Source of the DNA: Marinobacter sp. THAF197a
GTDB taxonomy: Bacteria > Pseudomonadota > Gammaproteobacteria > Pseudomonadales > Oleiphilaceae
Length of the DNA stretch: 64,000 bases
Direction of reading: 5' to 3'
Assembly: GCF_009363275.1 (NCBI RefSeq)
Contig: NZ_CP045324.1
Span: forward strand, 3,844,001 to 3,908,000
Shown: positions 51,301 to 60,146 of the stretch, piece by piece
Position numbering within the stretch: position 1 is the stretch's first letter
Layout of the letters: each line of letters opens with the position of its first letter
Program-made: the position numbers and the translations under genes
The notes under the pieces: generated by a model
The model's input: the letters and a program-made list of their open reading frames with translations, nothing else
The model's database searches: none
What the model was told of the DNA's origin: nothing

Positions 51301-52755
51301 GTGAAACACGATTGTCATTACCACCCGGGCGACCCGGCCAAGTGGCACTGTGGCGAGTGCCAGATGCACTATTGCAACCGCTGCATGCCCGATGCAGACA
51401 CCCGCCAGCGCCGCGCCCTGTGCCCACGCTGCAGCAAGGCCATGCGGTATCTCGGGGCGGCAACCGAGGTGGTGCCCTTCTGGCACCGCATCGGCGCTTT
51501 CTTCCGCTACCCGTTCCACACCGATCCATTGATGGTAATCGCCATCTGTACGCTGGTGCCCATCGTTGCACCGGCAAACATTGTTGGCCTGATCATCTGG
51601 CTGGTGCTGGCGCTGGCGCTGTTCAAATACACCTATGCCGTGATCAGCCACACCGCAGAAGGCCATCTGAAACCGCCACCGGTGTCGGTTGCGTTCACGG
51701 GCAGCGGGTTTGACATCGTCATCCTGCAGTTTCTGGTGTTCGTGCTGATGGGCGGCCTGGTCGCTGCCGCGGCAATGGTCGGCGGGCCGATTCTGATGCT
51801 GCTGGCCCTGGCCTTTGTGATCCTGGCGCTGCCCGCCAGCATCATGGTGCTGGCGATGGAGCGATCGGTAGGTGCGGCGGTTAACCCGATGAATCTGGCG
51901 GTACTGATTTCCCGCATCGGTACCCCCTACTTCCTGCTGTATGGCTACCTGATTTTGCTCACCCTGGCTTCCGGAGCGGCCCAGGATTTTGCCGTTGATC
52001 ACTTCCCGATGTGGGTGGCACAGCCCCTGGCGGGCTTCCTCAACAGTACGTTTACCCTGATTCTGTTCCATATGCTGGGTTACCTGCTGTTCCAGTATCA
52101 GGAAGAACTGGGCTTTGCCTCGGACGTTCAGGGGGAAGACAGCGATGCAGACCAGCAGAACCGGGACCGGAGCACCCGCTTTGATGCCGACCTGGACATG
52201 AACCTGAAAGACGGCAACTACGACCGGGTTCAGAGCATGCTGATCGAGTCCCTCAAGAAAGACCGGGACAATCCGAAACGCATCGGGCAGCTCTATCAGA
52301 TTCTGACCGCCCGGCAGGCAACGACCGAGCTGTACCGGTATCACCCGCGCCTGATGGCGTGGTTGGCCCAGCGGCATGACGGTGACGGGCTGAACCAGCT
52401 GATGCAGACCCTGCAAGCGGCTGAGCCCGGCTTTCAGCTGGATGACCCGGAGCTGGCCGTGCAGTGTGCCAGCGCGCTGTATCACCGGGGCCACTTCAAG
52501 CCGGCGTTGCGATTACTACAGGATTTCCACAAACGGTTCCCGGACAGCGACCAGCTGGCGCCGGCCTATTTACTGGCCGCCCAGGCACTGGCCAATGGCC
52601 TGCAACAGTGGGAGAAAGCCAGTGCGTTTCTCGCGTTTATCAAGAAACGCTGTGTCACCCACCCCTTGCATGGGCAGATCGACACCTGGCTGGACCAGGC
52701 CCGCAATCAGCAACCGCTGAAAGGCCCGAAAGCGAGTTTTGAGATACCGGAGTAA
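51301..52755 (+). CDS. Zinc-finger / polytopic membrane / TPR-like protein of unknown function
   Basis: 484 residues from GTG 51301 (AGGAT eight bases upstream); an ATG at 51199 would add 34 residues without the zinc-finger pattern or a good ribosome site. N-terminal Cys/His cluster CHYHPGDPAKWHCGECQMHYC then CNRCMP and CPRC, like a B-box or double zinc ribbon. About six membrane helices (about 75-285, with a DUF4013-like look), then a soluble C-terminal half (about 300-484) with helix-turn-helix repeats like TPR (AVQCASALYHRGHFKPALRLL). No enzyme motif. It could be a membrane scaffold. Terminator follows. Confidence 0.75.
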   Translation: MKHDCHYHPGDPAKWHCGECQMHYCNRCMPDADTRQRRALCPRCSKAMRYLGAATEVVPFWHRIGAFFRYPFHTDPLMVIAICTLVPIVAPANIVGLIIWLVLALALFKYTYAVISHTAEGHLKPPPVSVAFTGSGFDIVILQFLVFVLMGGLVAAAAMVGGPILMLLALAFVILALPASIMVLAMERSVGAAVNPMNLAVLISRIGTPYFLLYGYLILLTLASGAAQDFAVDHFPMWVAQPLAGFLNSTFTLILFHMLGYLLFQYQEELGFASDVQGEDSDADQQNRDRSTRFDADLDMNLKDGNYDRVQSMLIESLKKDRDNPKRIGQLYQILTARQATTELYRYHPRLMAWLAQRHDGDGLNQLMQTLQAAEPGFQLDDPELAVQCASALYHRGHFKPALRLLQDFHKRFPDSDQLAPAYLLAAQALANGLQQWEKASAFLAFIKKRCVTHPLHGQIDTWLDQARNQQPLKGPKASFEIPE

Positions 52756-52764
52756 TCAGAAAGC

Positions 52765-52795
52765 GCCGGCACAGGGCAAGCTGCGCTGTGCCGGC
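52765..52795. terminator. Bidirectional hairpin terminator
   Basis: 10-bp stem GCCGGCACAG / CTGTGCCGGC with an 11-nt loop between convergent genes, followed by ATTTA on the plus strand. Confidence 0.75.
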
Positions 52796-52805
52796 ATTTA
52801 AGGCT

Positions 52806-54257
52806 TCAGAGAGTGTTCTGGAGCAGTTGGCGGTAATGGCGGGCTTTTGGCTCCATCTGGTGCTTCTCGAACTCCGCCAGCAACAACCGGCAGGCCTCGT
52901 TGACCATTTCCACATCCGCCGTTGAGCGCATGCGTTCAAAAGCCTTTTCCGCTGATTTCAAATCGTGGTGCTTGAGACTGGCAAACATTACCCGGTTATG
53001 GTCTTCCACCGCCAGCGGATGATGGGCCTCACCCTTGCTCAGATATTCCTGCCATACTGAGATCATTTGCTCTGGCTGCCGTCGGGCCATGGCATCGGCC
53101 ATCAGTTCCCGGGACAGGTCCCGGTAGGCTGGCAGGTCTGGCCGCAGTTTGGCCAGCTGGTACAGATGTTCCAACACGATGGTGCGCTCGGGGTAGCGCT
53201 CCCGCAACGCGTCGAACTGGCGCCGGGCCAGGTCAAACTCCATCCGCCCAAGGCTGGCCATGGCCTGGGCATACGCCGAGGTAAAGCGGGCGTCCTGCTC
53301 ATCTTCTTCGGGTTCAAAAAACTCTTCTTTTACCTGCAGCCAGCTTTTACCCAACAGCCAGACCAGTCCAGCGCCGGCAAGTAGCCCGCCAGCGTGGGCC
53401 ATATAGGCAATACCGGTAGAACCGGCGTACCAGTAATCGTAGATTTCCTTGCCTACCCACACCGGCAACAGGGCGATGGCCGGGGCCCGGAAGTAATTGA
53501 AATAGACCACCAGAAAGTAGAAAAACCGGATTCTCTGCAAGCCGTATATGGCCACATACATCCCCATCAACCCGGAAATGGAGCCAGACGCGCCCACCAG
53601 AGGAATCTGACTGCCCATGGAGAAGCCGGTGTACATCAGACCAGATAACGCACCGCAGGCCAGGTAGGCCATCAGGTAACGGCCCGGCCCCAGGGCTTTC
53701 TCGACGGTAAAGCCAAGCAGGAACAGGAACAGCAGGTTACCGATGATATGGCCCCAGCCACCGTGCAGAAACTGGTAGGTAATCAGGCTGTAAAGCGACA
53801 ATTCCGCCGGGATAAGCCCCAACTGATAGGCACTCATGCGAGACAGCCACTGTTCGTCGATGGCAACCCGCTGTTCCAGCCAGTGACTTCGCTCAGCCGG
53901 CGCCCAGATCAGGTCCCGGTTTTCTTGCAGATACTGGTAGAACTCCCGGTCCACCAACAGGGTGGCTGCCAGCCAGAAGGTCTCGTTGTCCTCCTGCAGT
54001 TGCTGGAATTCCTGAAGCTCCAGCACACTCTGGGCATCACCAGAAAACCGGATTTCCCGTTGCAGGTAGTCTTCATAGGCCGGTGCTTCGAGCGTCAGCA
54101 GGTCGGCATCCAGATACTGTTCCAGGGCGGCTTCAAACTTGCGGTCGTCACCACCCTGATAAAACAGGAAGACCAGCAGGCAAACCATCATCAGGCTGAG
54201 GGTTACCCAGGGCGGGCGTTTCCAGTTAACGGCGTTCTCGGCAGGAATAATCAGCAT
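52806..54257 (-). CDS. Rhomboid-family intramembrane serine protease
   Basis: 483 residues. First helix at about 19-35, then a long hydrophilic insertion (about 36-150), then the rhomboid core: FLHGGWGHIIGNLLFLFLLG (HxxxxHxxxN), catalytic Ser in GASGSISGLMG, and catalytic His in MAHAGGLLAG. All dyad residues are there. After the core there is a soluble C-terminal region (about 310-483) with TPR-like helices. Cleaves transmembrane substrates within the inner membrane; substrates unknown. The insertion after helix 1 and the C-terminal tail make it much longer than GlpG (276 residues). Confidence 0.88.
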   Translation of the reverse strand: MLIIPAENAVNWKRPPWVTLSLMMVCLLVFLFYQGGDDRKFEAALEQYLDADLLTLEAPAYEDYLQREIRFSGDAQSVLELQEFQQLQEDNETFWLAATLLVDREFYQYLQENRDLIWAPAERSHWLEQRVAIDEQWLSRMSAYQLGLIPAELSLYSLITYQFLHGGWGHIIGNLLFLFLLGFTVEKALGPGRYLMAYLACGALSGLMYTGFSMGSQIPLVGASGSISGLMGMYVAIYGLQRIRFFYFLVVYFNYFRAPAIALLPVWVGKEIYDYWYAGSTGIAYMAHAGGLLAGAGLVWLLGKSWLQVKEEFFEPEEDEQDARFTSAYAQAMASLGRMEFDLARRQFDALRERYPERTIVLEHLYQLAKLRPDLPAYRDLSRELMADAMARRQPEQMISVWQEYLSKGEAHHPLAVEDHNRVMFASLKHHDLKSAEKAFERMRSTADVEMVNEACRLLLAEFEKHQMEPKARHYRQLLQNTL

Positions 54258-54552
54258 GGGCGGTCACAATTCATCACAATCTGTCCCTGAAAAGCTGCTT
54301 TTTACCACAGCAGCGACTTCTTTTCCCGGTGTAATGACACCTGGCGAGCAGAAATCAAAGGTCTGCAACGGGAAATGTGGCGCAGCACACAACCATGGGT
54401 GTCATCACACAGTCACACAAATGCCATTCAATCGGTAACCACTCACTTCCGGTGCCTATCGACCATTCGCCAATTGCCGTTATTGCTTCAACCAACAATA
54501 TTGGGGAAGCGATAACAACAAAAACCGGATTCTGGACTCGAGGATACTGCAC

Positions 54553-54993
54553 ATGACCGTACTAGTTCTGGACAACCCTGACCTGCTGGCGAAGGCCGCA
54601 CTGGCCTTCGGTGGCATGGCAGGCCAGCCTTCGCAAGACGGAAACCGTCCTCACCGCACCCGCTTTCACTATGGCTTCAACAAACACACCCCGGATGCCG
54701 GTGACATCGAGGTTCTGAAGCAACATGCAACCTACCTGAAGAACCACCCGGGCGTGCGGGTAAGAATCCATGGCCACGCCGACCGCTTTGGCTCGGAAGA
54801 ATATAACCGGTTCCTGGCTCGCCTGAGGGCCAACTCCGTTGCACGCCTGCTCATGCGCGAAGGTGTTCACCAGTCCGCCATTGTGCTGGCCACCTGGGGG
54901 TCAGATCGCCCCCTGGCCCGGCCGGAAGACCACGCGGCCAACCGCCGGGTGGAACTGGAATACCTGACTCTGGATATTGCCCGGGCTCTCTGA
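54553..54993 (+). CDS. OmpA-like domain protein without signal peptide
   Basis: 146 residues. GAGGA precedes the ATG and no upstream in-frame codons fit a signal sequence. The N-terminus (MTVLVLDNPDLLAKAALAFGG) is not a typical signal: no basic n-region and no cleavage site. Residues about 40-140 are an OmpA/MotB domain (FHYGFNKHTPDAGDIEVL, RIHGHADRFGSEEYNRFLA, and the terminal NRRVELEYL), with the peptidoglycan-binding Asp and Arg conserved. It is unclear how it would reach the wall. It is close to, but not part of, the sortase locus. A terminator follows. Confidence 0.85.
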   Translation: MTVLVLDNPDLLAKAALAFGGMAGQPSQDGNRPHRTRFHYGFNKHTPDAGDIEVLKQHATYLKNHPGVRVRIHGHADRFGSEEYNRFLARLRANSVARLLMREGVHQSAIVLATWGSDRPLARPEDHAANRRVELEYLTLDIARAL

Positions 54994-55012
54994 GTACCCG
55001 GTACCGAAAAAC

Positions 55013-55036
55013 AAACGGGGCCAACAGGCCCCGTTT
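55013..55036. terminator. Bidirectional rho-independent terminator
   Basis: 10-bp stem AAACGGGGCC / GGCCCCGTTT with an AACA tetraloop and a T-run on the plus strand (A-run on the other). It lies between the OmpA-like gene and the MAPEG gene. Confidence 0.93.
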
Positions 55037-55057
55037 TCGTGACAGCATCAGGCTTGA

Positions 55058-55459
55058 TCAGCCGTACACCTGCCATACGTTCCATAACAGCAGCAGCGCC
55101 GCCACCAGAATCGCCAGCCAGGTCAGCAGGATACCCGCCATCCGGGCCTTGTGGGGGCCACCCTTGCCGTTGATCATGCCCCAGGCATGGAGAATGCGGC
55201 CCACGACCAGCGCCATGCCGGTCCAGTAGATCAAACCCGAAGCAACACCGTTCAGCTCGGCAATCGCCAGCATGATCAGGCCAATGGGAGCATATTCGAC
55301 CAGGTTAGCGTGGGCGCGCACCGCTGCCTCAAACTCCACATCATCGTTCACGCCCAGACCTTTCCGGTACTTCAGCCGGTATTTCACCACCTGGCCGGAC
55401 AACACCAGCAACAACAAACCGAGGACGGCCGCGAACACAGCGGTTACGGGTACAATCAT
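55058..55459 (-). CDS. MAPEG-family membrane protein
   Basis: 133 residues from ATG 55459; earlier in-frame codons lie in the upstream gene. Four membrane helices with the MAPEG signature FEAAVRAHANLVEYAPIGL, in which RAxxNxxE binds glutathione in eukaryotic relatives, then LIYWTGMALVVGRILHAWG. Bacterial members are little studied; a glutathione-dependent transferase or peroxidase activity is possible. Its ATG is one base after the TGA of the GlsB-like gene, so they are cotranscribed. Confidence 0.88.
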   Translation of the reverse strand: MIVPVTAVFAAVLGLLLLVLSGQVVKYRLKYRKGLGVNDDVEFEAAVRAHANLVEYAPIGLIMLAIAELNGVASGLIYWTGMALVVGRILHAWGMINGKGGPHKARMAGILLTWLAILVAALLLLWNVWQVYG

Positions 55460-55460
55460 G

Positions 55461-55703
55461 TCAGCCCTGCTTGATCTTGTTAACCACCGCCAACAGCAGT
55501 ACCGCACCGACCGTCGCTGTGACCAGCTCACCGACCATGCTCTTTACCGCCAGCCCCAGCACGCCAAACAGCACGCCGCCAATCACCGAACCGACAATAC
55601 CGATACCGATATTGGCCAGTACACCAAAGCCCTTGCCTTTCATAATCAGGCCGGCTAGCCAGCCGGCAAGACCACCGATGATCAGAAACCAGATCAGGCT
55701 CAT
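55461..55703 (-). CDS. GlsB/YeaQ/YmgE-family (transglycosylase-associated) membrane protein
   Basis: An 80-residue protein with three hydrophobic, glycine-rich helices: IIGGLAGWLAGLIMKGKGFG, then NIGIGIVGSVIGGVLFG, and a final helix. This is the standard pattern of the family, associated with general stress responses; function unknown. The length is normal. It is the first gene of a two-gene unit with the MAPEG gene, 74 bp from the acyltransferase gene upstream. Confidence 0.9.
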   Translation of the reverse strand: MSLIWFLIIGGLAGWLAGLIMKGKGFGVLANIGIGIVGSVIGGVLFGVLGLAVKSMVGELVTATVGAVLLLAVVNKIKQG

Positions 55704-55777
55704 CTCCGCGTTCTCCCAAGGTTTACCAGTTCAGAATGTAATCCTGTTCAGAAGACTGCCCTGTTTTTCACGGCCAT

Positions 55778-56497
55778 TCAAGCAGTTCCGGGAGTTCGTG
55801 CCAGCCCTGCGATGGCCTCCGACATCTGTTGGTGGCACCGGGCGATCAGCTCGGGTACATCGGCAGAGGTCAGCCCCTGGGTTTCGACAGGAGGAAGAAT
55901 CCGCATCGGGACGGGCTCCCTGCGACCAGACCAGCCTCGTGTTTTGCCGTGATACTCACCGGCACACACCATGGTAATGGGGGCACCGGCGGCAATGGCA
56001 GTGTGAAACGCACCTTTCTTGAAGCTTCCCAGGCCACGGCCACGGCTACGGGTGCCTTCCGGGAATACCCAGATACTTTTACGCTGCTGGTTGATCGCCT
56101 CACTGGTGGCCTCCATCACCGCCACCGCTTTTCGGGACCGACCGCGGTTCAGAATGATGTTGCCACCCAGCCAGAATACCTGGCCAAAGAACGGCACCCA
56201 GACCAATGAGGACTTACCTACCGCCACCGTGCGCGGCGGTAGCAAGTCACCCATCAGGAACAGGTCGTCGTTCTGTTGGTGGTTAGCAATGATCACCGTT
56301 GGCCTGTCCTGCGGCATGTTCTCAGCCCCGTACAGGGGGCGCTTCATGCCCAGCAAACAACGCCCTACCCGGGCGACAATCCAGCCCAGCAGACGGTTGT
56401 TATCCGGGTTGAACGGCCGGGCCAGGTATAACACCAATGCCAGAAGGCACAAGACTGGCACGCTGATCCACGCCAGGATTTTTCTTACCACTGCCAT
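55778..56497 (-). CDS. 1-acyl-sn-glycerol-3-phosphate acyltransferase (PlsC family)
   Basis: 239 residues from ATG 56497, with GGAAAAG upstream; the open frame offers 15 more residues without similarity. One N-terminal membrane helix (about 8-26), acyltransferase motif I NHQQNDDLF (the NHxxxxD variant of HxxxxD with the His intact), motif II region NIILNRGRS, and motif III FPEGTRSRG. It acylates lysophosphatidic acid to phosphatidic acid at the inner membrane. It lies 47 bp after the sortase gene on the same strand, possibly by chance. A second plsC elsewhere is common. Confidence 0.9.
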   Translation of the reverse strand: MAVVRKILAWISVPVLCLLALVLYLARPFNPDNNRLLGWIVARVGRCLLGMKRPLYGAENMPQDRPTVIIANHQQNDDLFLMGDLLPPRTVAVGKSSLVWVPFFGQVFWLGGNIILNRGRSRKAVAVMEATSEAINQQRKSIWVFPEGTRSRGRGLGSFKKGAFHTAIAAGAPITMVCAGEYHGKTRGWSGRREPVPMRILPPVETQGLTSADVPELIARCHQQMSEAIAGLARTPGTA

Positions 56498-56544
56498 ACT
56501 GCTTTTCCGTTGAGACTCACTTGGCGCACAAGTGTACGCCAAAC

Positions 56545-57126
56545 CTAAAGCGCGGCAACAGTATCCTTTTGTTCGAGTGCGTAAACGGGATGGGCTTCAA
56601 CCACATAGCGCAGAGGGCCACGGGCATCCATGGAATTGAAGGGATAGCAGGTAACCAACAGCAGGGTGCCGGCCGCCAACGCGTGAGTGTTAATTAGCTC
56701 CTTACGACTGTCCACTACCCGGATACTGGTCACCCGATAGTCCCGCCAATGCTGATCCTGGCCTTGCAATCTGACCGGGTTGCCCGGAGCGAGATGTTGG
56801 AGGTGGCTGAAGTGGGTGTCCCGGTGTCCGGCCAGAATCACCGGCCCGTCGGCACCGGCCACCACCCGGCCCGGCCCGAAGGCCAGGCTTTCGCCATGCA
56901 GGCCATCCAACACGATCATCGACACGTCCAATTCAGGCATTTCCAGCCTGGCCACCGGCCAGGTATCCGCCCAGGGCCAGGGCCGGGCCTGAACCTGACG
57001 GGCCTGGGTTTCCGCCCAGGCAAGTGCCAGCAGCTCCTGTGCCACCAGCGCCTTGAAGGGAATCCACAGCCCAAACATGAGCACCGTGGCGGAACAGCCG
57101 AACAGTAACAGCAGCAGGCGGCTCAC
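56545..57126 (-). CDS. Class GN (marine proteobacterial) sortase
   Basis: 193 residues. An N-terminal membrane helix (about 4-25) and a sortase fold with the catalytic triad His101 (LAGHRDTHF), Cys160 (LVTCYPF) and Arg173 (GPLRYVV). It belongs to the sortases found in Gram-negative marine bacteria, which act with one dedicated target protein. The start is GTG 57126, overlapping the TGA of the target gene (GTGA), so the two are coupled. It should cut the target's C-terminal sorting signal at the periplasmic face; the acceptor to which the target is attached is unknown. Confidence 0.92.
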   Translation of the reverse strand: MSRLLLLLFGCSATVLMFGLWIPFKALVAQELLALAWAETQARQVQARPWPWADTWPVARLEMPELDVSMIVLDGLHGESLAFGPGRVVAGADGPVILAGHRDTHFSHLQHLAPGNPVRLQGQDQHWRDYRVTSIRVVDSRKELINTHALAAGTLLLVTCYPFNSMDARGPLRYVVEAHPVYALEQKDTVAAL

Positions 57127-59264
57127 AGGGATGGCCTCCGGTTCAGCATGGCAATCGCCAGGGAAAACATCAGCCCCAGCAAACCCAGCGCAGTGAACAA
57201 CGGTGCGAATGTGGCTGTCTGGGGGTACCTGAGCATACCGGGCTGGCTACCTGCCGGCAGCAGGGTGGGTATGCTCTGCGACCCTGCGCTTTCGGTTTCC
57301 GGACGAGCCTGGCGCTGCTCCACCACCACAAAGCTGGTGAATGGAGAAATCACGCTATGGCGAACCGACAGCTCAGTGATCTGCTGCTCAGCCGGCGTCT
57401 GGCCCTGAAGCCGGGCGGCATCGGTCAGCTCATCAATCCGGCCGCGGGCCCAGTGACGATTCAAACCACTGGCGGGCGCCGCCTGGGCCAGGTCCAGAGA
57501 TGTGGACCAGCGACGGCCTCCGGGCAACTGGCCGGAAACCTGCAACTGCCCTGCTGCCGGCAGCCCCCGGACTACCTGGACCAACGGCGTGCCGCGAAAC
57601 AGATCCCCGGGCCTGGCCGGTACTGGCTCCAAAGGCTGCCCCTGATCCGGCCAGCGGACGTCCAGATTGGTCAGCACCGGTGCCTCCATGGCGGCAAACA
57701 GACGGTTCAGGGCCCGGTCTACCTCGGCGCCTGAGTGAATTGCAGTAAACTCACCCCGGCCCCACCGGGCCGCCTCCCGCAAAAAGTGCATATTGGGAGC
57801 AGAGCCAATCCCCACGGTAAACAGTCTTCGGTCAGTCAAACCCGAGCGGATCTGGTTAAACAGGGCAGACTCATTGCCCACGGCACCGTCGGTGATAAAC
57901 ACCACCTGGCGCACCCGTTCACCACCCGGGCCAGAGTCCATTCCCAGCGCCAGCGACAGGGCACCCGCCATTTCGGTACCGCCATTGGCCCGCAAATCCT
58001 GGACATAACGCCGGGCCCGGGCCAGATAATGGCCTTCTGCCGGCACAGGCTGGGCGAACAGGGCATGGGCCTGGCTGTTAAACTGGATCACATTGAACGA
58101 ATCACCGGGGCGCAGGGTTTCCAGCCCCTTCAGCAGGGCAGAACGGGCCTGGGCGATTGAATCCCCCGCCATGGAACCCGAGGTATCAATAACGAACACA
58201 AGCTCCCGGCGCAGCACTGGCCCGACCGTTTCCGGCGGCAGCACCATGGCCATCAGATAATCCTCACCCTGCCAAGTCTGGTGAAACACCGCCGCTTTTG
58301 GCTCACTGCCAGCCACCGGGCGCCACCTGACGATCACATCGCGGTCCATGAGCACCTTTTCCTGTTCCGGCCTCACCGTCGCCCTGGCACCGTCCAGCTC
58401 GGTATGCAGTCGATGGCTTGGGCTGGAGACATCCGACAGGGCCAGGCCGCTTTCGATCTCTATTCCGATTCTGGCCCGGTGGCTGCCGCCATCAACGTCC
58501 TGGGGGCGAACGGTAAACGGACTGATTTCATGGGCATCTGCAACCTCTGTGGTGGCCAGCGCCCAACCGGACTGCCACGGACCTTGCGTTTCCGCCAGCG
58601 GTTCGCCTGGCATATAACGGGGAGTCAATGTAGTGGGCAACCGAAGTTCGAATTCACCGTGCTTGTAGGCCACCGGTTGCTGATAACGGATTTCCACCTG
58701 CACACTTTCGCCTGGCGGGATATTGGCTACCCGGCTGGTGAACAGGTTCGGGCGATGCTGCTCCAGCGTGGCCGCATGCTGCCCGGCCTGCCTGGCCCGT
58801 TCATAGGTTTGGCGGGCCTTGGCTTTGGGCTCGATGTGGCCCACGATTTCACGCTCGCCAATGGTCATGCGTAGCCCGAACACCGTGGCCTTGTCGGGTA
58901 ACGGGAACACGAAAATGCCCTCCTGCCACTGGTCGCTGGTATTACGAAAAACCCTGGTCAGCCTGGTCTCCGCCAGCAGGCCAGACACATGAACCTGGAA
59001 GTCACTGTCGAGAATCAGGGCCGGCTGCTGCCGGGCACTTTGATCATTCATCAGGTACAGTTGACCCGGCTGTTCCATGTCCATCTGACGCGCCTCCGCA
59101 TACAGGGGGTGGACAAACAACATCAGCAGAACCGCCAACCAGAGGCTGATACCCTCGGCCATCCGCAACCACCTGGATTGTTTAGCGGCTGGCTTCGCCC
59201 GGCGGGCAGTGAACAGGTCGGGCCGTACGGCCGGATTGGCAAGCAGCGATAGCAACATCATCAC
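57123..59264 (-). CDS. Sortase target protein with VIT and VWA domains
   Basis: 713 residues. A long N-terminus with a membrane helix (about 36-52), VIT domain (about 60-190: VHVSGLLAETRLTRVFRN, FPLPDKATVFGLRM), then VWA (about 345-520) with the MIDAS motif FVIDTSGSMAGDS and a conserved FITDGAVGNE. The C-terminus has the sorting signal: P-Q-T-A-T at 681-685, preceded by Tyr where Leu is usual, then a hydrophobic helix and the basic tail NRRPSL. The family pairs with the adjacent sortase. VIT/VWA proteins resemble inter-alpha-trypsin inhibitor heavy chains and act in adhesion or complexes. The promoter region (178 bp) is shared with the dedicated response regulator. Confidence 0.93.
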   Translation of the reverse strand: MMMLLSLLANPAVRPDLFTARRAKPAAKQSRWLRMAEGISLWLAVLLMLFVHPLYAEARQMDMEQPGQLYLMNDQSARQQPALILDSDFQVHVSGLLAETRLTRVFRNTSDQWQEGIFVFPLPDKATVFGLRMTIGEREIVGHIEPKAKARQTYERARQAGQHAATLEQHRPNLFTSRVANIPPGESVQVEIRYQQPVAYKHGEFELRLPTTLTPRYMPGEPLAETQGPWQSGWALATTEVADAHEISPFTVRPQDVDGGSHRARIGIEIESGLALSDVSSPSHRLHTELDGARATVRPEQEKVLMDRDVIVRWRPVAGSEPKAAVFHQTWQGEDYLMAMVLPPETVGPVLRRELVFVIDTSGSMAGDSIAQARSALLKGLETLRPGDSFNVIQFNSQAHALFAQPVPAEGHYLARARRYVQDLRANGGTEMAGALSLALGMDSGPGGERVRQVVFITDGAVGNESALFNQIRSGLTDRRLFTVGIGSAPNMHFLREAARWGRGEFTAIHSGAEVDRALNRLFAAMEAPVLTNLDVRWPDQGQPLEPVPARPGDLFRGTPLVQVVRGLPAAGQLQVSGQLPGGRRWSTSLDLAQAAPASGLNRHWARGRIDELTDAARLQGQTPAEQQITELSVRHSVISPFTSFVVVEQRQARPETESAGSQSIPTLLPAGSQPGMLRYPQTATFAPLFTALGLLGLMFSLAIAMLNRRPSL

Positions 59265-59442
59265 GACATCCTTTTTGTGGAAGTTAGTGATGCCATTGCA
59301 ACAGGCTGAATGGGCCCTGCCGTGGCAGAAACGGGCAGGCTGGCGATAGAAAATGATGAATTATGGCAATCCCGCGGCATCGACTTGTGCCGCACAAGGA
59401 GCATGGTTTAATGGCAACACATCTTGCTGAACAGCATCACTC

Positions 59443-60144
59443 ATGAAAAAACACATTGTTCTGATTGAAGACGAAGCAGGCATTCGCGATAACTACCGGG
59501 CGGCGTTCGAGCGCCGGGGTTACCGGGTATCTGCCTATGGCGACCGGCCATCGGCCTGGCAGGTGCTGCGCCAGGCGTTGCCAGACCTGGCCATTATCGA
59601 TGTCGGGCTCGGAGACGAGCCGGAAGGCGGCTTTGCTCTGTGCCAGGACCTTCGGTCACAGTCTGCCACCTTGCCGATTATCTTCCTGACCGCCCGGGAC
59701 AGCGATATCGATTCGGTGCACGGCCTGCGCCTGGGCGCAGACGATTACGTCACCAAAGACATGAGCCTGGACCACCTGCTGGCCCGGATTACTGCCCTGC
59801 TGCGCCGGGCCGATGCCTGGGCCGAGGCGCTGCAGAAGCCGGATGAGCTGCTGCACCGGGGCCGGCTGTCGCTCAACGTCGACCGCATGACCGTGTCCTG
59901 GGACAACCAGCCGGTGGACTTGACGGTAACCGAATTCTGGATGCTGCACAGCCTGGTTCAGCATCCCGGCCACGTTCGCAGCCGGGACCAGCTGATGGAA
60001 GCCGCCAGCACGGTACTGGATGACAACACGGTGACCTCCCATATCAAACGCATCCGGCGTAAATTCAGCCAGCTGGACAGCAGCTTTGATGGCATTCAGA
60101 CCGCCTACGGCATGGGTTACCGCTGGAATGCCCGTGAGGTCTGA
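59443..60144 (+). CDS. pdsR: OmpR-type response regulator of the dedicated sortase system
   Basis: 233 residues. Receiver with EDEAG, phosphoacceptor Asp53 in AIIDVGLGDEPEGG and Lys in DDYVTKDMSL, followed by a winged-helix DNA-binding domain (LTVTEFWMLHSLVQHPGHVRSRDQLM, then YGMGYRW). Divergent from the sortase/target genes and directly before the kinase gene, as in the 'proteobacterial dedicated sortase system' described by family models. It probably controls the shared 178-bp promoter. ATG 59443 lacks a strong Shine-Dalgarno. Symbol from family nomenclature. Confidence 0.92.
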   Translation: MKKHIVLIEDEAGIRDNYRAAFERRGYRVSAYGDRPSAWQVLRQALPDLAIIDVGLGDEPEGGFALCQDLRSQSATLPIIFLTARDSDIDSVHGLRLGADDYVTKDMSLDHLLARITALLRRADAWAEALQKPDELLHRGRLSLNVDRMTVSWDNQPVDLTVTEFWMLHSLVQHPGHVRSRDQLMEAASTVLDDNTVTSHIKRIRRKFSQLDSSFDGIQTAYGMGYRWNAREV

Positions 60145-60146
60145 CC

